Below are positions 35,548 through 44,157 of a DNA stretch of 64,000 nt, piece by piece. A program made the position numbers and the translations under genes. The DNA is from Pontibacter sp. FD36 (GTDB lineage Bacteria > Bacteroidota > Bacteroidia > Cytophagales > Hymenobacteraceae), in the NCBI RefSeq assembly GCF_015686655.1, contig NZ_JADPMP010000006.1, positions 62,001 through 126,000 of the forward strand, read 5' to 3'. Below the pieces are notes generated by a model. It did no database searches and was not told where the DNA came from. It saw only the letters and a list, made by a program, of their open reading frames with translations. The first letter of the stretch is position 1. The number at the start of each line of letters is the position of its first letter.

Positions 35548-37182
35548 TTATTTATTCTCACCCAGGAACGGGTAGCGGTAGTCTACTGGCGTTACAAACG
35601 TCTCTTTGATAGAGCGGGCAGATACCCAACGCAACAGGTTCAGCATAGAACCGGCTTTGTCGTTCGTTCCAGATGCACGAGCGCCACCGAATGGCTGCTG
35701 TCCTACCACGGCGCCTGTCGGCTTGTCGTTGATGTAGAAGTTACCGGCGGCATTTTGCAGTTTCTTCGTGGCAAACTCAGCTGCATAACGGTCGCGGCTG
35801 AAGATGGCGCCTGTCAGGGCGTATGGCGAAGTAGAGTCTACTAGCTTCAACGTTTCTTCGAAGTTATTTTCGTCGTACACGTAAATCGTGATCACCGGCC
35901 CGAAAATCTCCTCGCACATGGTCACATACTGTGGGTTGTGCGACAACAGAACCGTTGGCTCGATGAAATAACCTTTCGATTTGTCGTAGTTACCACCGGC
36001 AATCACTTCCACTTCGTTGCTCTCTTTGGCGTTGTCGATGTACTTGGCGATTTTGTCGAAGGACTTCTCGTCGATCACCGCGTTGATGAAGTTAGAGAAA
36101 TCTTCCGGCGGACCCATTTTGAAAGTCTTCAGGTCTTCTATCACGTAATTTTTCACATCTTCCCAAATGTTGCTTGGGATGTAAGCACGTGAAGCGGCAG
36201 AACATTTCTGGCCTTGGTACTCGAATGCGCCTCGCACGATACCGGTTGCTACTTGCTTGGCGTCAGCCGAGCTGTGTGCTACGATAAAGTCTTTACCACC
36301 AGTCTCACCTACAATGCGTGGGTATGACTTGTACTTGTGGATGTTCGTGCCAATGGTCTTCCAGATGTGCTGGAATACGCCAGTGCTGCCTGTGAAGTGG
36401 ATACCCGCGAAATCAGCGTGGTTGAAGATTACATCACCAGTAGTAGGGCCGTCTACATACACTAAGTTGATAACACCATCCGGAAGACCAGCTTCGCGGA
36501 ACAGCTCCATGATCATCTGCGCTGCATAGATCTGCGTGTGGGCTGGCTTCCATACCACTACGTTACCCATCATGGCAACAGAGGCTGGCAGGTTACCGGC
36601 AATGGCCGTGAAGTTGAACGGCGTCAAAGCGAATACGAAGCCCTCCAGCGGACGGTGTTCCATGCGGTTCCATACGCCCGGCGATGACTCCGGCTGCATG
36701 TGGTAGATCTCGGTGGCATACTGTGCATTGAAGCGCAGGAAGTCAACCAACTCGCAGGCAGAGTCGATCTCAGCCTGGTAAGCGTTCTTCGACTGACCCA
36801 ACATAGTAGCTGCGTTCATACGCGCTCTCCAAGGACCAGCTAGCAGTTCGGCAGCTTTCAGGAAGATGCTCAAACGGTGCTCCCAACCCATTGCAGCCCA
36901 CTCTTCACGAGCGGCAAGGGCAGCGTTGATCGCCTGTTCCACGTGGGACGCATCGCCTTCGCTGAAATGACCCAGGATGTGCTGGTGGTCGTGCGGTTGA
37001 AGCATCGGCTTCTTGTTGTCAGTATATACCTTGTCGCCACCGATGTACATCGGTACATCAATCTCTTGCGACTTAAGTTCTTTATAAGTGCGCTGTAGTT
37101 CCTCGCGCTCCGGTGAACCCGGTGCATAGGATTTTACAGGTTCGTTTATTGGGGTGGGTACTCTAAAAAATCCTGTTGCCAT
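35548..37182 (-). CDS. pruA: L-glutamate gamma-semialdehyde dehydrogenase (P5C dehydrogenase)
   Basis: The 544-residue aldehyde dehydrogenase oxidises glutamate semialdehyde to glutamate with NAD+, the second step of proline and arginine breakdown. The class hallmarks are present. FALTPFNFTAIAGNLP (about 180-195) is the substrate/NAD channel, and ETGGKDFIV near 292 holds the general-base Glu. The catalytic Cys is in GQKCSAASRAYIP near 325. The length matches the stand-alone mitochondrial-like P5CDH, not the bifunctional PutA. No proline dehydrogenase gene is in the window. It is cytoplasmic. Confidence 0.95.
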   Translation of the reverse strand: MATGFFRVPTPINEPVKSYAPGSPEREELQRTYKELKSQEIDVPMYIGGDKVYTDNKKPMLQPHDHQHILGHFSEGDASHVEQAINAALAAREEWAAMGWEHRLSIFLKAAELLAGPWRARMNAATMLGQSKNAYQAEIDSACELVDFLRFNAQYATEIYHMQPESSPGVWNRMEHRPLEGFVFALTPFNFTAIAGNLPASVAMMGNVVVWKPAHTQIYAAQMIMELFREAGLPDGVINLVYVDGPTTGDVIFNHADFAGIHFTGSTGVFQHIWKTIGTNIHKYKSYPRIVGETGGKDFIVAHSSADAKQVATGIVRGAFEYQGQKCSAASRAYIPSNIWEDVKNYVIEDLKTFKMGPPEDFSNFINAVIDEKSFDKIAKYIDNAKESNEVEVIAGGNYDKSKGYFIEPTVLLSHNPQYVTMCEEIFGPVITIYVYDENNFEETLKLVDSTSPYALTGAIFSRDRYAAEFATKKLQNAAGNFYINDKPTGAVVGQQPFGGARASGTNDKAGSMLNLLRWVSARSIKETFVTPVDYRYPFLGENK

Positions 37183-37300
37183 CTCTTTTTGATATTTTAC
37201 AGATTCAGACTAAGACATTCGACAGACCACACGAGGCAGCCTGCTATACAAAGGTAAGGCGAATTATTTTATTTTCCGGCCTGTAAGGGGTATAGCTTTG

Positions 37301-38002
37301 CTATAACATAGCCTGTAGTTCGCTCAGGCAGTGGATGTGGTAGGTGGGCTTGGGCGAGAGCTTGCTTTTACTCTTCTCGGGGTTGAAGAAAACCTGGTCT
37401 ATACCTGCCAGGCGGGCGCCGTCAATGTCGCATTCTAAGTTATCGCCAATCATCAGGCATTCCGCAGGACGTACCTTTATACGGTCGAGTGCATGCTCAA
37501 AAATACGCTTGTCCGGTTTCTTATACCCACAGCACTCGGAGGTCACAATCTCGCCGAAGTAATCTGTTAGCTTGGAGCCGTTCATTTTGATGTACTGCAC
37601 GTCCTTGAAACCATTGGTGATGATGTGGAGACCGTACTTCGGTTTCAAATATTCCAGTACCTCGAAGGTATAGGGGAAAACAGCCGTCTTCTGCGGGCAC
37701 AGGTCGGTATATGCTTCGGATATACCTGTCGGTACCTGATGAGGCTCCAGGCCCAGTCCGGTCAGGGTTTTGACGAAGCGGGACTCGCGCAATTCTTTCT
37801 GATCGATCTTTCCTTTATTATAGAGATCCCACAGGAGGTAATTCACAAACTTGTACTTCTTATAAAAGGAGTCGCAGTCGAACTTGCCGAACTCAGCCAA
37901 GCCAAACTCGTGGAATAAGGTATAGAGTGTTTCCTCGGAGTTTTTCTCAAAGTCCCACAGTGTGTGGTCAAGGTCAAAGAATATGTGTTTGTATGGCTTC
38001 AT
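37301..38002 (-). CDS. yjjG: YjjG-type HAD pyrimidine nucleotidase
   Basis: The 233-residue HAD phosphatase has motif I DLDHTLWDF (nucleophile Asp10, Asp12) and motif II ITNGFKD near 128. Motif III Lys is in CCGYKKPDKRIFEHAL near 155, and motif IV is GDNLECDIDGA near 182. The TLWDFEKNS start and ITNG pattern are those of YjjG, which removes phosphate from non-canonical pyrimidine nucleotides and so keeps mutagenic bases out of DNA. The assignment rests on these subfamily features. It is a single cytoplasmic enzyme. Confidence 0.85.
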   Translation of the reverse strand: MKPYKHIFFDLDHTLWDFEKNSEETLYTLFHEFGLAEFGKFDCDSFYKKYKFVNYLLWDLYNKGKIDQKELRESRFVKTLTGLGLEPHQVPTGISEAYTDLCPQKTAVFPYTFEVLEYLKPKYGLHIITNGFKDVQYIKMNGSKLTDYFGEIVTSECCGYKKPDKRIFEHALDRIKVRPAECLMIGDNLECDIDGARLAGIDQVFFNPEKSKSKLSPKPTYHIHCLSELQAML

Positions 38003-38139
38003 AATAAGAGTCTCAGCTATAGAGAAACGACTTGGCGGGCGGTATGTTTAAAAATATGTGTAACAGCAGCAGGCGAAACTATACTAAAAGGTCTATATCT
38101 CTGTTTAAACCAATGGACTAAGAACTTGTCTTATAAGTG

Positions 38140-38526
38140 CTAACTGTCTGTCCAGCGGCGGGTTTGCATGCGGTTAACAGCCAATTCGCGATTGGAGTAT
38201 AGAATACGGTACGTTTCCTGATCTTTCTGTAGCATGGCGTCACGCTCCAGGTAGGTGAAGATTTGTTGAACGAAATCAGAGGCTTCTTCCTTTAGGGAGT
38301 AATATACCCATTGATCGAGTTTGCGGGGCGCTACCAAACCGGCATTACGCAGGTAGGCGAGGTGGCGTGAAGTCTTGGTCTGGGTGAAGTCCAGCACATG
38401 CTCAAGGTCGGAAGTGCACATTTCCTTGTTGCGCAGGATCAGGTGCAGCATGCGCAGCCGCGAGTCGTCTGCCAGTGCCTTTAAAACCTGTTCTCCGAAG
38501 GAAAGACTGAAGTGTTTGAGCCTCAT
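38140..38526 (-). CDS. ArsR-family winged-helix repressor
   Basis: The 128-residue protein has the ArsR fold: LKALADDSRLRMLHLILRNKEMCTSDLEHVL (about 15-45) leads into the recognition helix TQTKTSRHLAYLRNAGLV (about 49-66). The wing follows (PRKLDQWVYYSL). The lone Cys37 in MCTSDLE is not the classic CxCxxC metal site, so the inducer may not be a metal. The charged tail ending NRMQTRRWTDS recurs in Bacteroidota members. It is divergent from the 38600-39274 gene and probably controls itself, and perhaps that gene, through the palindrome between them. Confidence 0.88.
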   Translation of the reverse strand: MRLKHFSLSFGEQVLKALADDSRLRMLHLILRNKEMCTSDLEHVLDFTQTKTSRHLAYLRNAGLVAPRKLDQWVYYSLKEEASDFVQQIFTYLERDAMLQKDQETYRILYSNRELAVNRMQTRRWTDS

Positions 38527-38545
38527 ATTTGAAAGCGTGTCAGAA

Positions 38546-38580
38546 CAAAATTAGCCAAAAGCTGCTATAATAAAATTATA
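38546..38580 (-). promoter_or_regulatory. arsR-like gene promoter box and palindromic operator candidate
   Basis: TAATTTTG on the minus strand (38553-38546) is a -7 box about 20 bases before the regulator start. TATAAT-aaa-ATTATA (38566-38580) is a perfect palindrome at the -20 to -35 position, where an ArsR dimer could sit. Confidence 0.5.
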
Positions 38581-38599
38581 TGAAGTATTATTGTACTAC

Positions 38600-39274
38600 A
38601 TGATGCCCCAATTACAAAGACTACTACTTACAAATAAACGCGCCTTCGGCTTCCTGTTGCCCATGGCCCTTTTTGCTTTCCTGATAATGGGAACGCCCAA
38701 CGAGGCGGCAGCACAGGGCCATAAGAGGGTAGTGCAGCTGACCGGTTTCGTGACCATCGGCGACAGCCTCTACGGCGTGGCCGGTGTGAACGTGTTCGTG
38801 CCCAAAACCAGTCGTGGCACGCAGACCAATGCCTATGGGTTCTTCTCGGTGCCTGTGCTGACCGGTGACAGCGTCGTGTTCAGTGCCATAGGTTATAAAA
38901 AGCAATACCTGAAAATACCGAAGAACTATCAGAGTCAGAGCTACTCCATTATCATGCAAATGCAGGAGGATCCGACGCAGCTGCCTGAAGTACAGGTGTT
39001 TCCGTGGCCTACAGAGCGCGATTTCCGGGAGGCTGTGCTGGCTGTGAAGCTGCCGGATGACGGAATGGCCATCGCCATGCGGAATCTCGATCCCAAACGG
39101 CTTGAAGAGCTCTTCAGTGTAACGCCGATGGACGGAAACGCTAACTTCCGGGCTTGGAACATGCAGCAGGTCCAGCGGCAGGAGCAACGCAATATGTTCC
39201 CGACCGTCAGTCCATTTGCGATCATCAAACTGCTGGATATGCTCCGGAACGGAGAGTTTAACAACAAGAAGTAA
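38600..39274 (+). CDS. Exported protein with carboxypeptidase-regulatory-like domain
   Basis: I start at ATG 38600 (224 residues). The N-terminus has a signal peptide preceded by a basic stretch (NKRAFGFLLPMALFAFLIMGTPNEAAAQ, cleavage near 40). Residues about 48-130 form the CarboxypepD_reg-like beta-sandwich (QLTGFVTIGDSLYGVAGVNVFVPKTSRGTQTNAYGFFSVPV), as at the start of SusC/TonB receptors. Here no barrel follows, only a charged C-terminal part rich in Gln and Arg (QQVQRQEQRNMFP). Such small envelope proteins are common in Cytophagales with no known function. It faces the ArsR-like gene and ends at a strong terminator. Confidence 0.8.
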   Translation: MMPQLQRLLLTNKRAFGFLLPMALFAFLIMGTPNEAAAQGHKRVVQLTGFVTIGDSLYGVAGVNVFVPKTSRGTQTNAYGFFSVPVLTGDSVVFSAIGYKKQYLKIPKNYQSQSYSIIMQMQEDPTQLPEVQVFPWPTERDFREAVLAVKLPDDGMAIAMRNLDPKRLEELFSVTPMDGNANFRAWNMQQVQRQEQRNMFPTVSPFAIIKLLDMLRNGEFNNKK

Positions 39275-39293
39275 TCACGCTGAAATTTTGAGG

Positions 39294-39336
39294 AGCCCGG
39301 CTTAGGTATAGCTATACCTGAGCCGGGCTTTTTTTA
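39294..39336 (+). terminator. Terminator built on AGGTATAGCTATACCT
   Basis: Arms 39294-39311 and 39312-39329 pair over their full length with one G-U, followed by seven Ts. The top of the stem is the exact palindrome AGGTATAGCTATACCT, two copies of the window-wide motif head to head. Confidence 0.88.
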
Positions 39337-39488
39337 TAGCTCAGATGAGCTGCGCAGCACTCATAATTGCACCAAAAGTAACCAACAACATCGGGCTGCG
39401 TTAGTCCCCAATATAGAAAGAAACGTATACTAATTGGCCCTGTATAGACTTGCGCCGTGTATGCTTTCAAAAGTTAAAAATTCACCTT

Positions 39489-40835
39489 ATGCTGGATATA
39501 GATAAATTATCGCTCAATATACCTGATACTACCAAACCCCGTGTCGTGATCATTGGCGGTGGATTTGGGGGCATTAATGTAGCCCAAAAACTGAAGTGCA
39601 AGGACTTTCAAGTCGTGATGCTCGACCGTCAGAACTACCATGGTTTCTGGCCATTGCTTTACCAGGTAGCCACGGCAGGGCTTGAGCCTGATTCCATCGC
39701 AGAGCCACTCCGTAAAATGTTCGGCAGCGACGAGTTCGAAGACTTTCACTTCCGTCTGGTCAAAGTAAATGGCGTGAATCCTATTGCTAAGACCATTCAT
39801 ACCATAGTGGGTGATTTGCCCTATGATTACCTCATCATAGCGACAGGTACCAAAACCAACTACTTCGGCAACGAAGAAGTGAAGAAAAATGCCTTTCCGT
39901 TGAAGCAGATTCCGCATGCCCTGAACTTGCGCAGCCAGCTGTTTCAGTGCTTTGAACAGGCTAGTATGACCGCTGACCCGGATCTGCAGCAAAGTCTGCT
40001 CAACTTCGTGATTGTGGGCGGTGGCCCGACTGGTGTAGAAACAGCAGGGGCCCTGGCCGAGATGCGCAAGCATATCCTTCCGACAGACTATCCTGGGGTG
40101 GACTTTAGCAGGATGAACATTTACCTTATAGAAGGTATGGACCGCGTGCTGCCACCGATGTCTCCGGAGTCGAGCGAGAAGACGCTGAAATACCTGCAGG
40201 ATTTAGGCATCAATGTGAAGCTGAATGCGCTGGTAGAATCTTATGACGGCTATGTGGCCACTATCAAAGGGGGAGAGCAGATTCAGACGCAAACGTTGGT
40301 GTGGGCTGCCGGTGTACAGGGTGCCCTGATCGACGGACTGCCGGCAGAGGTTGTGGAAAGAGGACGCATACTGGTAAACCGCTACAACCAGGTACTCGGC
40401 TATGATAACATTTTCGCGATCGGAGATATTGCCCTCATGAAAACCGACAAATGGCCTAAAGGGCATCCGGGGGTAGCGCAACCTGCCATACAGCAAGGAA
40501 AATTGCTGGCTAAGAACCTGAAGCGCCTGATCAAAGGGGAGCAGTTGGAGGAATTTGAGTACTTCGATAAGGGCTCATTGGCCATCATCGGGCGAAACCG
40601 TGCTGTGGCTGACTTGCCAAAAGACATCCATTTGGGTGGTTTCTTTGCCTGGGTTACATGGCTGTTTGTGCACATTATGTACCTGATCGGCTTCCGCAAT
40701 AAACTGGTGGTGCTAAGCAACTGGATATACCGATTCTTTACCTATGAAAACGGCACACGCCTGATCATCCGACCTTTTGTGCGGAAAGGAGACCGGGCGA
40801 AGCGTCAGTTTGTTGATAAGTATAATATGGAGTAA
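39489..40835 (+). CDS. ndh: Type II NADH dehydrogenase (NDH-2)
   Basis: I start at ATG 39489 (448 residues); 13 upstream codons look non-coding. The first Rossmann motif GGGFGGINVAQKL (about 24-36) binds FAD. The second, VGGGPTGVETAGALAEM near 180, binds NADH. The WPLLYQVATAGLEPDSIAEPLR stretch is typical of NDH-2. C-terminal residues about 385-430 form an amphipathic or hydrophobic membrane-binding part (GGFFAWVTWLFVHIMYLIGFRNKLVVLSNWIYRFF), as in Bacteroidota members. It passes electrons from NADH to quinone without pumping and so complements complex I encoded 5 kb away. Confidence 0.92.
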   Translation: MLDIDKLSLNIPDTTKPRVVIIGGGFGGINVAQKLKCKDFQVVMLDRQNYHGFWPLLYQVATAGLEPDSIAEPLRKMFGSDEFEDFHFRLVKVNGVNPIAKTIHTIVGDLPYDYLIIATGTKTNYFGNEEVKKNAFPLKQIPHALNLRSQLFQCFEQASMTADPDLQQSLLNFVIVGGGPTGVETAGALAEMRKHILPTDYPGVDFSRMNIYLIEGMDRVLPPMSPESSEKTLKYLQDLGINVKLNALVESYDGYVATIKGGEQIQTQTLVWAAGVQGALIDGLPAEVVERGRILVNRYNQVLGYDNIFAIGDIALMKTDKWPKGHPGVAQPAIQQGKLLAKNLKRLIKGEQLEEFEYFDKGSLAIIGRNRAVADLPKDIHLGGFFAWVTWLFVHIMYLIGFRNKLVVLSNWIYRFFTYENGTRLIIRPFVRKGDRAKRQFVDKYNME

Positions 40836-40882
40836 GTTGAATTGTAGATTGTTAAATTGTTGGTTCGCAGTGCCGATAAAAC

Positions 40883-40918
40883 AAAAAAGCCCCAGTTGTA
40901 AGAAACTGGGGCTTTTTT
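40883..40918. terminator. Terminator between ndh and the M1 peptidase gene
   Basis: A perfect 15-bp stem (40883-40897 and 40904-40918) with a 6-base loop starts AAAAAA and ends TTTTTT. It works for both convergent genes. Confidence 0.92.
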
Positions 40919-40965
40919 ATTCCCTACCTCCTCGGAGGGGCAGGTTAAATCTGTATGGACAAAAA

Positions 40966-43305
40966 TCAGCGATTTGATCCGTTATTCCCATTACCGGTGC
41001 CACGGCTTGATTCCTGACGCTGCTGTTGCATCGGGTTCGGCTGCTGCTGACGGTTCTGCTTGAACAGGTCGAAGCGGGATGGGGCCATACGACGTGGGTA
41101 GCTGTTGTTGGACAGGTCAGTGTCAGCAGTTTGCAGGAACGGATCCAGCGTGAAGCTTACCACAGGCTTTTCTGTTACAAATACCTTGGTCACTTCGTCG
41201 TTGTTATAGCGCCAGATCTCGGCCGGGATGTTCACTACTTCATCCGTGCCGTCTTCATATTCCATCCGTACGATCAGTGGCATTACCAATCCACCGAGGT
41301 TACTGAATCCTACTTCATAGAAGTTCAGGCCGGAGTCCAGCACTTTCTTCTCGCTGTCAGACAGTGAAGCATAGAAACGCTGGTAGCGCTCTTTGTCAGT
41401 GGCAGTAGTAGCCAGTGGATCGTACTTGTTGTAGAAGTCAGCCAGTTCCGGACGCTCATCCAAACGAGTCCGCTTGATATCCTGCAGGTTGCGCTGCTGA
41501 GAAAGTGTCTGTGGTGCCTTGTTCTGCTGCTCGCGCTTCTGGGCGTTCACGAAGTCAGGGTTCTGTGAGTCGATGGTAAACCATTTTACACCTTCGATGG
41601 CGATGTCAGTATGGTCGGTGGTGTAGAACCAGCCTCTCCAGAACCAATCGAGGTCTACCCCCGAAGCGTCTTCCATGGTGCGGAAAAAGTCGGCTGGCAT
41701 CGGGTGCTTGAAGGCCCAACGGTTAGCGTATTCTTTGAAGGCATGGTCGAACAGCTCACGGCCCATTACCGTTTCGCGCAGTACGTTCAGGGCAGTAGCC
41801 GGTTTGCCATAGGCGTTGTTGCCAAACTGCAGTACCGACTCAGAGTTGGTCATGATCGGCACCTGTGTATTTTTGGCGCTTTTCATGTAGTCTACTATGT
41901 TAGCCGGCTCACCACGGCGTGACGGATAGCCTTTCTCCCATTCCTGCTCAGCGATGTACTGCATAAAGGTATTCAGACCTTCGTCCATCCAGGTCCACTG
42001 GCGCTCGTCCGAATTGATGATCATCGGGAAGAAGTTGTGGCCCACCTCGTGAATGATCACCGTGATCAGGCCATACTTGGTGTTGGCCGAGTAAGTGCCA
42101 TCAGCCTCCGGACGGTAGCCATTAAACGAAAGCATTGGGTACTCCATGCCACCCACCGGGCCGTGCACCGAAATAGCTACCGGGTAAGGATAGTCAATCG
42201 TGTGTTTGGAGTATACCTTAAGTGTGTGCGCTACCGACTCCGTAGAGTACTGGCCCCAAAGCGGGTTCGCTTCTTTCGGGTAGTAAGACATTGCCAGGAT
42301 GTTCTGGTTGCCTACTTTCACGTTCATGGCATCCCAAATGAACTTGCGGGAGCTGGCCCATGCGAAGTCGCGCACGTTTTTGGCACTGTATACCCAAGTT
42401 TTTTTGCCTTTTGCTTTGTTCTTCTCAGCCTGCGTAGCTTCTTCCTGCGTTACGATCAGGGTTGGCTTGTCGGCTTTGGCGGCATCGGCGAAGCGCTTCT
42501 GCTGTGCGGAGGTTAGCACCTGGCTGGCATTCTGTAGCTCTCCCGTAGAAGCCACTATATGGTCAGCAGGTACAGTAATGCTCACTTTGTAGTCACCGAA
42601 AGGCAGCGCGAACTCACCGGCTCCCAGGAACTGCTTGTGCTGCCAGCCATTCACGTCATCGTACACGGCCATGCGCGGGAACCACTGTGCCATCTCATAC
42701 AGGTAGTTGTTGTCGCCCGGGAAGAACTCGTAACCGCCGCGGCCGCCGAGTGCTTTCTGGTCATTGATGAAGTTAAACCAGTCGATGCTGAAGGTGTAGG
42801 ACTGCTTTGGCTTAAGTGGCGCAGGCAGGTCGATACGCATCATCGTGTTATTGATGGTATACTTTAGGTCCTTGCCATTGCGGTCTTTCACAGCTCGTAT
42901 CTTATAGCCACCATCAAAGGCTTCGCGCGTCAGATGCTCCACAGCCGCAGTCGACATCCTATCCTGCAGGGTGCCGGTCTGGGTCATGTTGCTCATCGAC
43001 TTCGGCTCGAAGATGTTCTGGTCGAGCTGCACCCACAGGTATGAGAGCACATCTGGAGAGTTGTTGGTATAAGTGATGGTTTCGGAGCCGGTTATTGACT
43101 GGTTTTCGTCGTTGAGCTCTACCTTGATGGTGTAGTCGGCACGCTGCTGCCAATACTGGTGACCGGGAGCACCTGAGGCTGTGCGGTAGGTATTGGGAGT
43201 AGGCAGCTCCTGCCCAAGCTGGCCAAATTTCGTGTCCTGCGCCATGGCCGCAAAAGGCCCGGCTAACAGTCCGAAAAATGCCAATCCTCTGATTAGGTTT
43301 TTCAT
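40966..43305 (-). CDS. Exported M1-family metallopeptidase
   Basis: The 779-residue protein has a signal peptide (MKNLIRGLAFFGLLAGPFAAMAQ). An M1 N-terminal beta domain (about 50-300) follows. The zinc site is HEVGH at 419-423 with Glu442 in DEGLNTF. The usual GAMEN exopeptidase motif is GGMEYP here (about 385-390), so Asn is replaced; this form is common in exported Bacteroidota M1 proteins. After about 600 comes a beta-rich part. The last 30 residues are a Gln/Asn/Gly-rich low-complexity tail. It likely cleaves peptides in the periplasm or outside. The HupE-like and esterase genes just upstream on the same strand may share its transcript. Confidence 0.92.
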   Translation of the reverse strand: MKNLIRGLAFFGLLAGPFAAMAQDTKFGQLGQELPTPNTYRTASGAPGHQYWQQRADYTIKVELNDENQSITGSETITYTNNSPDVLSYLWVQLDQNIFEPKSMSNMTQTGTLQDRMSTAAVEHLTREAFDGGYKIRAVKDRNGKDLKYTINNTMMRIDLPAPLKPKQSYTFSIDWFNFINDQKALGGRGGYEFFPGDNNYLYEMAQWFPRMAVYDDVNGWQHKQFLGAGEFALPFGDYKVSITVPADHIVASTGELQNASQVLTSAQQKRFADAAKADKPTLIVTQEEATQAEKNKAKGKKTWVYSAKNVRDFAWASSRKFIWDAMNVKVGNQNILAMSYYPKEANPLWGQYSTESVAHTLKVYSKHTIDYPYPVAISVHGPVGGMEYPMLSFNGYRPEADGTYSANTKYGLITVIIHEVGHNFFPMIINSDERQWTWMDEGLNTFMQYIAEQEWEKGYPSRRGEPANIVDYMKSAKNTQVPIMTNSESVLQFGNNAYGKPATALNVLRETVMGRELFDHAFKEYANRWAFKHPMPADFFRTMEDASGVDLDWFWRGWFYTTDHTDIAIEGVKWFTIDSQNPDFVNAQKREQQNKAPQTLSQQRNLQDIKRTRLDERPELADFYNKYDPLATTATDKERYQRFYASLSDSEKKVLDSGLNFYEVGFSNLGGLVMPLIVRMEYEDGTDEVVNIPAEIWRYNNDEVTKVFVTEKPVVSFTLDPFLQTADTDLSNNSYPRRMAPSRFDLFKQNRQQQPNPMQQQRQESSRGTGNGNNGSNR

Positions 43306-43377
43306 GTAAGGTATAAGGTGAGTGGAGATTAGTTTGAAGGTATAGGCTGAGGTTGTTTTGTAAAGTTTAGAGGCGTT

Positions 43378-44118
43378 CTAAAAAATGTTTGTCTCGATCA
43401 TCAGGATCAGCGAAATGCCGGCTGCTGCACTAGAGAGCACCAGAATCCAGTCACGCTTTTTGGCTCGGAACAGATTCATCATCAGGAAACCAATTACCAG
43501 CAGAATGCTCACGATCAGAAGCTGCCCCAGCTCAATGCCGATGTTAAAGGCCAGGAGCTGCTGCCAGGTCTCACCGTTGCGACCGAGCATCGACTTCAGG
43601 AAGTTTGAGAAACCCATCCCATGAATAAGGCCGAACGTTATTGCCAGCAGATTGTGGAACGACCAGATCGGGTGCTGCTTCGATGCGGCGCCGTTCAGCT
43701 TAAAGAAGTTGATGAAACAAGTGAACAGGATCGTCACCGGAATCAAAAATTCAATCAGCGCAGTATCGAATTTGATGATGTTGAAGGTGGAGAGCGCTAG
43801 TGTGATGGAATGTCCAATGGTAAAGCTGGTGACAAGTGCTACCACCTGGCGCCAGTCGCTCAAGGTATAGATGGCGCAAAGGGCCAGTAAAAACAGCATG
43901 TGGTCGTAGGCTTTAAAATCAAAGATATGATAAAAGCCCAGTTCAATGTAGGTAGAGAAAACCGATGACACGATAGAAGTATAAAAGGGTGGAATTACGG
44001 CTAAGGTGCAAATTAATGTTTCGCCGGGAAGTTTGCAAGAGTGCAGGGATGGGAGAAATACTATTGTTAAGAATATCCCGGCCGATAGGTATACCAAGGT
44101 ATAGCCAAGTATACCCAT
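43378..44118 (-). CDS. HupE/UreJ-like membrane protein
   Basis: The family core begins near residue 59 (LGFYHIFDFKAYDHMLFLLALCAIYT), followed by TIGHSITLALS near 102 and FGLIHGMGFSNFLKSML near 167. It ends with GIELGQLLIVSILLVIG and a last span. These carry the His/Asp/Glu residues thought to bind nickel or other metals in HupE/UreJ. The first 50 residues add a span not usual in the family. Translation may really start later, but no better Met is present, so I keep ATG 44118. It lies 72 bases before the M1 peptidase gene and 39 after the esterase gene. Role here is unknown; no hydrogenase or urease is near. Confidence 0.8.
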   Translation of the reverse strand: MGILGYTLVYLSAGIFLTIVFLPSLHSCKLPGETLICTLAVIPPFYTSIVSSVFSTYIELGFYHIFDFKAYDHMLFLLALCAIYTLSDWRQVVALVTSFTIGHSITLALSTFNIIKFDTALIEFLIPVTILFTCFINFFKLNGAASKQHPIWSFHNLLAITFGLIHGMGFSNFLKSMLGRNGETWQQLLAFNIGIELGQLLIVSILLVIGFLMMNLFRAKKRDWILVLSSAAAGISLILMIETNIF

Positions 44119-44157
44119 TAAAGTAGCGTGTTGCTGCAGATGGTTAAGCTGGGCAGC

